Source: Bacteroidota bacterium | Lineage (GTDB): Bacteria > Bacteroidota > Ignavibacteria > Ignavibacteriales > Melioribacteraceae | Assembly: GCA_023453125.1 (NCBI GenBank) | Contig: JAEXUB010000205.1 | Coordinates: forward strand, 1 to 29,164 | Direction of reading: 5' to 3' | DNA: 29,164 nucleotides | Shown: piece after piece, positions 14,191 to 20,963 of the stretch | Layout: each line of letters opens with the position of its first letter | Numbering within the stretch: position 1 is the stretch's first letter | The notes under the pieces: generated by a model | What the model was told of the DNA's origin: nothing | What the model saw: the letters and a program-made list of their open reading frames with translations, nothing else | The model's database searches: none | Program-made: the position numbers and the translations under genes

Positions 14191-15417
14191 TTAGAAATTA
14201 TAGGATAAATTAAAGCCAATCAAATGAGCTATTGAGGTATATGTTCCGTTCAATTTTGCAGTACCGGCATATACAATCTGTGAATTTGTAATGGTCCTGT
14301 CGCTGAATGAAAGAAGCAGATAAGCGGCGTCAATTGAAAGGTTCTGTGTTAATTTATAACCGATACCTACGTTAAACCCGATTCTGTCTGCGTCCGGTAA
14401 GGTAGGATCTACAAGTTCGTCTTTTACAGGATTCTTATCATACAGCAAACCGCCTCTTAATGTAAGCTCGTTTGTAGCCTTATATTCTGCGCCTGCTCTT
14501 ATGATAAAATTGTTCTGATAATCTCTAGGTGTTGACTGGTCAGGATATGTCGCAAAATCAACTGCGAGTTTATCATAGGAGGACCATCCTACATACTGAA
14601 AATCAGCTGTAAGAGTGAGATCCTTGGAAGCGAATACAGCTGCGCCGAATGTAACGTTCAACGGTGTTGTAACTTCTGCGGTAATTGAACCTGAAGGCAG
14701 GTATGGCAGATATGGTGCCGGTGCTTCGGATGTTGCATCCCCCGAGAAACTGAATTTAGCCTGGCTGCGTACTGAAAGTCCTAACTGAAGTTCATCAATA
14801 GGTCTGTAAAGAGCGCCTGCTGTAAATCCCCACGCTGTTCCGTCCCCTTTTAAGGTAACCTTACCTGATAGAGTAGGACTGAGAGGAGCGAACTTTGCAA
14901 TTCTAACATCTCCCCATGCAAATACGAGTCCTGCACTTAAAGACAATTTTTCGCTCACTTTATATGCAACGGTAGGAGTAAAGAAGAATGTTCTTATCTC
15001 TGTATCGTATGCAACAAATTTACCAACAAAGTTATCGGACCATTTTGTGCCGAGACCATACTGGTTATTAATACCAAGTCCCACAAAAAGATCTTCAGTT
15101 AGCTGATGGGTAATATAAAAATTAATAGGTGTGAACAACTGTTTTTCCATCTTATATTCAGTTGTTAAAGGGCTCGGTCCAGCGAAAGTTGAAGAAGGTG
15201 AAATAAAAGTAACACCGGCCAGAATGTGAGTCCCTTTAAGCTGGGTCATACCGGCAGGATTGAAATACAATGCAGAAGGATCGTTAGCCAGACCTGCAAA
15301 TGCGCCCGCCATACCCATTGCTCTTGCGCCATGTTCATTTATCTGAAAACCGGAGCCGTAGGAAACAGACGCAGCAAAAATTAAGATTAAGAATAAAGAT
15401 GTTAGTTTTTTGAACAC
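14191..15417 (-). CDS. FadL/OmpP1/TodX-type outer-membrane transporter
   Basis: A 408-residue outer-membrane beta-barrel for uptake of long-chain fatty acids or other hydrophobic compounds. After a signal peptide (MFKKLTSLFLILIFAASVSYG) the mature N-terminus reads SGFQINEHGARAMGMAGAF. With ANDPSALYFNPAGMTQLKG this forms the FadL plug and hatch signature. Later strands (for example LTADFQYVGWSSYDKLAVDF and TLRGGLLYDKNPV) and the terminal aromatic residue Phe fit a barrel. I place the start at GTG 15417, since GGGAGG (15423-15428) is five bases upstream. A longer frame to 15483 would run through the promoter. It has its own promoter and terminator, so it is likely monocistronic. Confidence 0.92.
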   Translation of the reverse strand: MFKKLTSLFLILIFAASVSYGSGFQINEHGARAMGMAGAFAGLANDPSALYFNPAGMTQLKGTHILAGVTFISPSSTFAGPSPLTTEYKMEKQLFTPINFYITHQLTEDLFVGLGINNQYGLGTKWSDNFVGKFVAYDTEIRTFFFTPTVAYKVSEKLSLSAGLVFAWGDVRIAKFAPLSPTLSGKVTLKGDGTAWGFTAGALYRPIDELQLGLSVRSQAKFSFSGDATSEAPAPYLPYLPSGSITAEVTTPLNVTFGAAVFASKDLTLTADFQYVGWSSYDKLAVDFATYPDQSTPRDYQNNFIIRAGAEYKATNELTLRGGLLYDKNPVKDELVDPTLPDADRIGFNVGIGYKLTQNLSIDAAYLLLSFSDRTITNSQIVYAGTAKLNGTYTSIAHLIGFNLSYNF

Positions 15418-15454
15418 AAAAGCCTCCCAATGGTTTGTGATAATTTTGACTCGA

Positions 15455-15483
15455 ATTTTAAGTATTAGTAAATATAAAAGCAA
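15455..15483 (-). promoter_or_regulatory. Candidate promoter of the FadL-type gene
   Basis: On the minus strand, TTGCTT (15478-15483), a 17-base spacer and TAAAAT (15455-15460, 5 of 6 consensus bases). Transcription would start near 15447, giving a leader of about 30 bases with the GGGAGG ribosome site before GTG 15417. It begins seven bases beyond the end of the carrier-protein gene. Confidence 0.5.
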
Positions 15484-15489
15484 TAAGAA

Positions 15490-15990
15490 TTACTCTATAG
15501 TAAGTATAACAGCATCTTTTTCTACTGTTGAACCGTGCTTCAAAAATATTTCCTTAACAATTCCTCTTTTTGGAGATCTGATTTCGTTTTCCATCTTCAT
15601 TGCTTCAAGAACAACAACTGGTTCATTCTCTTCAACCGCTTCTCCTACCTTTTTGAATATCTTCAAAACAAGCCCCGGCATTGGCCCTGTAATCTTTGTT
15701 ATATGAGGCTCATTAGATTTATTCTTAATAACCTCATTTGCATTTTCCTTTAACTTTGTTCTAACAGTGGTTTCAAAGAAATGTCCGTCAACACCGAACC
15801 GGTATTTCTCATCATTCAGTTTGTGTGTCGTTATTTCGTACGTTTTGTTTGCAATCTTGAGAAGATACAGGTAATTATTAACCTTAGAGAGTTCCACTTC
15901 CTTTTCTTTATCCCCTGTCTTAACAAGATTGTCACTCAACACTTTAATTTCTTTTTTATGTCCGCCGGTTGTAACAACAAATTCATTCAT
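15490..15990 (-). CDS. Biotin carboxyl carrier subunit with a BT-like N-terminal domain
   Basis: A 166-residue protein. The C-terminal 75 residues are a biotinyl domain (GPMPGLVLKIFKKVGEAV, then EAMKMEN with biotin-accepting Lys132, then GSTVEKDAVILTIE). The N-terminal 85 residues are beta-rich (EIKVLSDNL, NNYLYLLKIANKTYEI, YRFGVDGHFFETTV) and lack the Ala/Pro linker of AccB; they look like the BT domain that joins the two halves of propionyl-CoA carboxylase alpha subunits. It would carry CO2 as carboxybiotin from the adjacent carboxylase to a carboxyltransferase not seen here. ATG 15990 overlaps the end of the biotin carboxylase gene by eight bases and has GGAG seven bases upstream. Longer upstream frames are shadows of that gene. 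Confidence 0.9.
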   Translation of the reverse strand: MNEFVVTTGGHKKEIKVLSDNLVKTGDKEKEVELSKVNNYLYLLKIANKTYEITTHKLNDEKYRFGVDGHFFETTVRTKLKENANEVIKNKSNEPHITKITGPMPGLVLKIFKKVGEAVEENEPVVVLEAMKMENEIRSPKRGIVKEIFLKHGSTVEKDAVILTIE

Positions 15991-17479
15991 GGTTCTGCTC
16001 CGTCCATTTATTTGTTTTTGCATAGCATGATGTTTCTGCCTTGAATTCCCCTTCCTTATTCTTAAGAAGAGCCGCAAGTATAGAGACAGCATTTTCAAAT
16101 TCTTCCGAGTCGAATTCCTTCCATTTATCCGGCAGCAGCGGCATGAATTCTTTTTCAAGGAAATTAATATCGAATGTGCCGTTCAGAAATGCCTCTCTAG
16201 ACAGAATCCATTTGAACAAATGGATATTGGTTATAACTCCTACTACCTGATATGCGCCAAGCGCCAGCTTCATACGTGCAATGGCTTCTTCCCTGTCCTT
16301 GCCGAATGAAATAACCTTTGAAAGCATCGGATCATAATATACTGAGACCTTGCTAAGCACATCAATGCCTCGGTCAACCCGTATTCCCGGTCCCGATGGA
16401 AGTCTGTGATGCAGAATCTGTCCTATTGAAGGAGCAAAATTGTTCTCGACATCTTCTGCATAAACCCTGCATTCTACCGCATGCCCCAGTATTTTAAGAT
16501 CTTCCTGTTTTATGGAAAGTTTTTCGCCGTTTGCAACTCTAATCTGCTCTTTAACCAGGTCAATTCCGGTAATTAATTCGGTAACAGGGTGCTCAACCTG
16601 AAGCCTGGTATTCATTTCCAGGAAAAAAACATTTTTATTCTTGTCCAGCAGGAATTCAATTGTACCGGCATTATAATAACCGCAGGCTTTAGCAGCATTT
16701 ATTGCTGCAGAGGTGAGTTTTTCTCTAACTTCGGGAGTAACAGATACAGAAGGAGCTTCTTCAACCACTTTCTGGTGTCTCCTCTGAACTGAACATTCTC
16801 TTTCAAAGAGGTGCAGATAATTGCCGTGTTTATCCGCCAAAACCTGCACTTCAATATGTTTCGGATCTTCAATAAATCTTTCCAGATAGACATCGGCATT
16901 TCCGAACGCCTTTAATGCTTCTCCCTGGGCAAGTTTGAATGAACTTTCAAGTTCATCGGGGGAATAAACTTTTCTCATTCCCTTTCCGCCGCCCCCTGCA
17001 GATGCCTTGAGCATAATCGGATAGCCGATTTCGGCTGCAATACTCTTCAGGTTTTTAAGATCTGTTACCGGTTCGGTAGTGCCCGGAACAATAGGAACCT
17101 TGTGGGCTTTCATAAGGGTACGGGCCGATGTCTTTCCCCCCATTAATTCAACCGATTTTGAAGAAGGGCCTATAAAAATCAGTCCCGAGTCTTCAACTTC
17201 TTTTATAAAGTCAGGTTTCTCCGAAAGGAAGCCGTAGCCCGGATGAATTGCATCCGCATTAACCTCTTTTGCGAGAGCAATTATTTTCTTTCCGTTTAGG
17301 TAGGATTCCGATGCAGGGGATGCTCCGAGGTAATATGCCTCGTCTGCGTGCCTTACATGGAGTGCGTTTTTATCGTCGTCGGAATAAACGGCAATGGAAA
17401 CAATGCCCATTTCCCGGCAGGCCTTGGTAATACGAACCGCGATCTCGCCCCGGTTCGCAATCAATATGCGTTTTATCAT
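15983..17479 (-). CDS. accC: Biotin carboxylase subunit of acetyl/propionyl-CoA carboxylase
   Basis: A 498-residue ATP-grasp enzyme that carboxylates biotin from bicarbonate and ATP. Visible are the N-terminal ILIANRGEIAVRI, the Gly-rich ATP loop KASAGGGGKGMRKV, ECSVQRRHQKVVEEAPS, and the catalytic EMNTRLQVEHPVTE. RVYAEDVENNFAPSIG and VYYDPMLSKVI complete the C-domain. It is about 50 residues longer than typical AccC; the tail resembles the region that continues into the BT domain in fused acyl-CoA carboxylase alpha chains, and here that domain sits in the next, overlapping gene. It starts directly after the mutS2 stop (TAA-ATG). The substrate of the holoenzyme (acetyl-, propionyl- or other CoA) depends on an unseen carboxyltransferase, so the symbol marks the subunit type only. 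Confidence 0.94.
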   Translation of the reverse strand: MIKRILIANRGEIAVRITKACREMGIVSIAVYSDDDKNALHVRHADEAYYLGASPASESYLNGKKIIALAKEVNADAIHPGYGFLSEKPDFIKEVEDSGLIFIGPSSKSVELMGGKTSARTLMKAHKVPIVPGTTEPVTDLKNLKSIAAEIGYPIMLKASAGGGGKGMRKVYSPDELESSFKLAQGEALKAFGNADVYLERFIEDPKHIEVQVLADKHGNYLHLFERECSVQRRHQKVVEEAPSVSVTPEVREKLTSAAINAAKACGYYNAGTIEFLLDKNKNVFFLEMNTRLQVEHPVTELITGIDLVKEQIRVANGEKLSIKQEDLKILGHAVECRVYAEDVENNFAPSIGQILHHRLPSGPGIRVDRGIDVLSKVSVYYDPMLSKVISFGKDREEAIARMKLALGAYQVVGVITNIHLFKWILSREAFLNGTFDINFLEKEFMPLLPDKWKEFDSEEFENAVSILAALLKNKEGEFKAETSCYAKTNKWTEQNHE

Positions 17480-19831
17480 TTATCTGAACTCTACTATTGT
17501 GATTCCTTCTCCGCCATATTCAACATGGGCATAATAGAAAGTCTTTACCCCATGATGACCTTTTAATATGTCTTGAACAGTTTTTTTAAGTACTCCGGTT
17601 CCTTTTCCGTGAACAATTTCAACCCGGTCGGTTCCCGATGAATAAGCTTCATCAATGAATCTGATTATCTCATATTCGCATTCTTCCGGTTTCTTTCCTC
17701 TGATATCAAGTCGGTAACTTTGCATTTCGGGGAAATAGGATACTGATTTCTTGTTCTCTTCAACATATTCTTTTTTTGACGCGGGAAGCAAATCACTAAG
17801 CTTTGCTTGCAGCTTCAGATTGCCTACTGAGAGCAGGGCTTTGTTTTTCGGCTTGTCAATTTCTAAAACTACGCCGTATGTGGTTGTATTTTTAATCTGG
17901 ACATAACTATCAACTTCAATCTGTGCGGGAATCTCGGCTTTCGGTTTCGGTTTTTCATATACTAATACCGTGTTTTCCTTCTTAAGCTCTTCAATCTTTT
18001 TCTTTTCCTCTTTAATAACCTCTTTCTGCGCCTGCGATTCCTTTATATTCTTAATTGCCTCTTCTACTTTTTTATTTACATCCTTTAAATAATTATCTGC
18101 CTTCTTTTTAGCATCTTCAAGAATTTCTTTTTTCTGTTTTTCAAGAACGCTTATCTTCTGCTCATATAAATTTGTAAGCCCGGTCAAACGCGCATTTTCA
18201 ACTTCCGCTTTCTGAAGCTGCGTTCTCATCTGCTGGCTCTTGTTTTCGAGCTGAACTAACAATTCTTCAATCCTGTTTTTATCTCCTTCAAGATACTGCT
18301 TTGCAAGATCGATAAAAGTTTCGTCAAATCCAATCCTTCTCGTAATTTCAAATGCATAACTGGAGCCGGGTATCCCCTGATGAAAATAGTATGTCGGTAT
18401 CAGATTATCTGTATCGAATTCCATAGACGAATTCTGGAAACCTTCCAGGTTATTTGCAATTACCTTTAGGCTGCCGTGATGCGTAGTCGCAAATACGCGC
18501 GCCTTTTTATCCCTTAGCCGGATTAAAACTCCGGTTGCAATCGCAGAACCTTCCTGCGGATCGGTGCCGGTTCCGATTTCATCAAGCAGAACCAGCGTCT
18601 CGCTCCCCGCTTCAGTCAATATATTCCTTATATTGGTAAGATGAGAACTGAAAGTACTCAAGTCATCCTCTATTGACTGCTGGTCCCCTATATCGATCAG
18701 TATTTTCCTGAAAAAATAAAAATTGGAATCGGGATCGGCAGGAATATGAATTCCCGATGCTGTCATTAAACTCAGCAGACCGAGCGTTTTCAGCACTACG
18801 GTCTTGCCCCCTGCATTCGGTCCTGTTATAAGAACAATATACTGATCATCAATTTTAATATTGAGAGGAACGGTTTTTTCCCTGCCGATTTTCTTTAACA
18901 GTATTGGATGCCTTCCGTTCATCAGGTGCATCGGCTTACTGCCGTTTATTGTAGGGAATGCCCCGATTATTTCTATTGAGTATTTAGCAAAAGCGAAAAG
19001 GGAATCTATACGCGCAATTGCGGAAAGCGCCCTTTTTAGTTCTATTGCCGACTGCCCGACTAACGAGGTAACCTGCCTTAAAATTCTTTCAATTTCCCTC
19101 TTCTCGGCAAATTTTAAAGAGAGAATATCGTTATTCAGTTCAAGAGTTTCTTCCGGCTCAATATAAACAGTCTGCCCCGTTGCCGATTCGGAATGAATAA
19201 ACCCTTTAACCTGTCTCTTATGCTCAGCTTTTACGGGAACTACAATCCTTCCGTCCCTCTGCGTAATATATTCTTCCTGGACAAGATATTTTTCGCTGAG
19301 CTGTTTTAGTATTCTGTTAACAACTTTACGGAGCGAATCTTCTTTTTCCTTAATTTCACTTCTGATTTCACGCAGTTTCTGGGATGCGTTATCTGCAATC
19401 TCTCCGTTCTCGGTAAATATCTTTTCAATATGGTTTTCAAAGTTTTTATTTACAAACAGGTCACCGCAGATATCAGTAAATATTCTGGCTTCATTCTCCC
19501 TTAATTTGAAATAGTGAAAAATTCTTCTGGAAGCTGATGCGAGATTCTTAATATCAACTATAAGCTTAGGCTGTAAAACTGTTCCCTCAATCTGGCTTAG
19601 CGCGAGAGGCTCATTAAGATTCGGTATAAATTCAAACGGAGGCTCTTCATTCTTAATAAGAATATCCTTTGCCTCGCTTATATAATTCCCCTGCTGAATT
19701 GCGTCTTCTGCATATTTAAATGGAAGAGTTTCAAGTACAATTACCTTTCCGTTCTCCGTCATACAGTATTTGGCTGCAAATTCGAGAACTTTACGGTATT
19801 CAAGTTTTTCCAGAATTGATTCTTTGATCAT
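17480..19831 (-). CDS. mutS2: Endonuclease MutS2
   Basis: A 783-residue MutS-family ATPase without the mismatch-recognition domain. The N-terminal half is the core and clamp helices. The ATPase shows Walker A GPNAGGKTVVLKT (Lys343) and Walker B LVLLDEIGTGTDPQEG, followed by FATTHHGSLKV. Then comes a long coiled coil (about residues 515-630, rich in Lys/Glu), a KOW-like segment (YVQIKNTTTYGVVLEIDKPKNKALL), and a C-terminal Smr nuclease domain with LDIRGK and HGKGTG. Known roles of the family are suppression of recombination and, in some bacteria, rescue of collided ribosomes. It lies between cvpA (10-base gap) and accC (no gap) and is probably co-transcribed. Confidence 0.97.
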   Translation of the reverse strand: MIKESILEKLEYRKVLEFAAKYCMTENGKVIVLETLPFKYAEDAIQQGNYISEAKDILIKNEEPPFEFIPNLNEPLALSQIEGTVLQPKLIVDIKNLASASRRIFHYFKLRENEARIFTDICGDLFVNKNFENHIEKIFTENGEIADNASQKLREIRSEIKEKEDSLRKVVNRILKQLSEKYLVQEEYITQRDGRIVVPVKAEHKRQVKGFIHSESATGQTVYIEPEETLELNNDILSLKFAEKREIERILRQVTSLVGQSAIELKRALSAIARIDSLFAFAKYSIEIIGAFPTINGSKPMHLMNGRHPILLKKIGREKTVPLNIKIDDQYIVLITGPNAGGKTVVLKTLGLLSLMTASGIHIPADPDSNFYFFRKILIDIGDQQSIEDDLSTFSSHLTNIRNILTEAGSETLVLLDEIGTGTDPQEGSAIATGVLIRLRDKKARVFATTHHGSLKVIANNLEGFQNSSMEFDTDNLIPTYYFHQGIPGSSYAFEITRRIGFDETFIDLAKQYLEGDKNRIEELLVQLENKSQQMRTQLQKAEVENARLTGLTNLYEQKISVLEKQKKEILEDAKKKADNYLKDVNKKVEEAIKNIKESQAQKEVIKEEKKKIEELKKENTVLVYEKPKPKAEIPAQIEVDSYVQIKNTTTYGVVLEIDKPKNKALLSVGNLKLQAKLSDLLPASKKEYVEENKKSVSYFPEMQSYRLDIRGKKPEECEYEIIRFIDEAYSSGTDRVEIVHGKGTGVLKKTVQDILKGHHGVKTFYYAHVEYGGEGITIVEFR

Positions 19832-19841
19832 ATCAGATTAT

Positions 19842-20372
19842 TTAGTTTGGAACCGAATAAGTATCGCGGCTTTCAATAAATTTTATGAAAAAGTTCTTAA
19901 CTTTCGCCTGGTCCCCCAGAAACAGTTTAACCGTACCGGGCACAAGATTATATGCCTGGTAATAAAGCAATGAACCGTTTTTCGATTCATTTTTCGGGAT
20001 ATGAAATATATTAAGGAGGAGAAAGGCTATACTGATAAAAAACGCCATCTGAATTCCACCGGCAACTCCGCCGAGCATCTGGTTAATGAACTTATTTACC
20101 TTGTCTACCGGATGAATTATTCTTTTAATTACGGCAGTTAAAAGTACACCCACGAGAAATATCAGCATTCCCGCAATAAGCTCTGCCAGATAATACTCGT
20201 TGTTTATAAGGGGAGTAATCAGTTTGCCGAGTGCCGACGAATACTGGAATGCTGCGGCAAGGGAGATAATAAATCCAACCAGGCCGATAAGTTTCCTTAC
20301 CAGACCATCCTTAAAGCCCAATAGAAAGCCAAGAGCTATAAAGATGAGAATTATGAAATCGAGATAATTCAA
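19842..20372 (-). CDS. cvpA: CvpA-family membrane protein
   Basis: A 176-residue protein with four likely transmembrane helices (near residues 3-20, 25-45, 63-84 and 98-122), matching the colicin V production family: an N-terminal NYLDFIILIFIALGFLLGFKDG and a conserved Gly-rich segment INQMLGGVAGGIQMAF. The family is widespread; its exact function is unclear, with roles reported in colicin secretion and envelope homeostasis. The start codon is TTG in a four-base TTGA overlap with the stop of yqeY, so translation is likely coupled. It often neighbours mutS2 in Firmicutes, and the same link is seen here. Confidence 0.88.
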   Translation of the reverse strand: MNYLDFIILIFIALGFLLGFKDGLVRKLIGLVGFIISLAAAFQYSSALGKLITPLINNEYYLAELIAGMLIFLVGVLLTAVIKRIIHPVDKVNKFINQMLGGVAGGIQMAFFISIAFLLLNIFHIPKNESKNGSLLYYQAYNLVPGTVKLFLGDQAKVKNFFIKFIESRDTYSVPN

Positions 20373-20821
20373 TTACCGCTCAGGAATTTTTCTACTAATT
20401 CTTTAATCACCTTGCCGTCTGCCTTTCCCTTAAGATTCTTAACTACCACCGGCATAACTTTAGGGAAGTCCCCTTTTTCTTTGGCTCCGACTTCGGCAGC
20501 GATTTTCTTAATTTCTTCGAGAATTTCATCAGGAGAAAGCTGTTTTGGGAGATAGCCTTCAATTATTTTCAATTCTGCAGTTTCTTTCTCAACAAGTTCG
20601 GTTCTCCCGGCATTGGTAAACTGTTCAATAGACTCTTTTCTCTTTTTAGCAGCGGATGAAAGGAGCTTAATTTCATCTTCTGCATTCATTTCCCTTCCGG
20701 CTCCGCTCTTTTCAAACTCAAGAATTAATGCTCTAATTGAGCGTATTGTCTCAAGTTTTACCTTGTCCCCTGCCTTCATAGCATTTTTCAGGTCGTCGTT
20801 TATCTGATTCTTCAGGCTCAT
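20369..20821 (-). CDS. yqeY: GatB/YqeY domain protein
   Basis: A 150-residue helical protein related to the tail domain of the amidotransferase subunit GatB. The pattern is LKNQINDDLKNAMKAGDKVKLETIRSI, then the helix YLPKQLSPDEILEEI and the C-terminal GKADGKVIKELVEKFL. The tail domain in GatB recognises tRNA; the role of free-standing YqeY is not settled. I chose ATG 20821 because GAGG lies five bases upstream and the family begins MSLKNQ; a longer frame to 20899 would put promoter-like DNA in the coding region. It is the first gene of the run yqeY-cvpA-mutS2-accC-carrier and is divergent from polA. Confidence 0.92.
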   Translation of the reverse strand: MSLKNQINDDLKNAMKAGDKVKLETIRSIRALILEFEKSGAGREMNAEDEIKLLSSAAKKRKESIEQFTNAGRTELVEKETAELKIIEGYLPKQLSPDEILEEIKKIAAEVGAKEKGDFPKVMPVVVKNLKGKADGKVIKELVEKFLSGN

Positions 20822-20892
20822 TTTAACCTCATTTTTTATAACCTTAAAAATAGTCATCAATTGTCTTATTAACAATAAATTTGCCCAAAAGA

Positions 20893-20922
20893 TTAACAAA
20901 AAGGGAGATTTCTGGTTATATT
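20893..20922 (+). promoter_or_regulatory. Candidate polA promoter
   Basis: TTAACA (20893-20898, 5 of 6), an 18-base spacer, then TATATT (20917-20922, 5 of 6). The same place also reads TATATTTG, the -7 pattern TAnnTTTG of Bacteroidetes promoters, but without its partner -33 element. The start of transcription would be about 35 bases before the ATG of polA. It sits in the 142-base divergent gap shared with yqeY. Confidence 0.4.
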
Positions 20923-20963
20923 TGACTCAAGATATTCTCAATTAAAAAGAAAGAAATGGTGCT

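Noticed and set aside
15418..15483. N-terminal extension of the FadL-type gene up to 15483
   Set aside because: It would place residues before the signal peptide and run over the -10/-35 sequence; GTG 15417 has GGGAGG at proper spacing.
15991..16158. N-terminal extension of the biotin carrier gene up to 16158
   Set aside because: The added residues are Arg/Lys/Cys-rich shadows of the biotin carboxylase gene. ATG 15990 has a ribosome site and gives a normal protein.
20876..20883. TAAATTTG matching the Bacteroidetes -7 promoter pattern
   Set aside because: No TTG -33 element lies 17-23 bases upstream, and the sigma-70-like pair at 20893-20922 is a better polA promoter.
20822..20899. Longer yqeY reading from 20899
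   Set aside because: The extra 26 residues do not fit the family N-terminus and lie in the divergent promoter gap; ATG 20821 has GAGG upstream.
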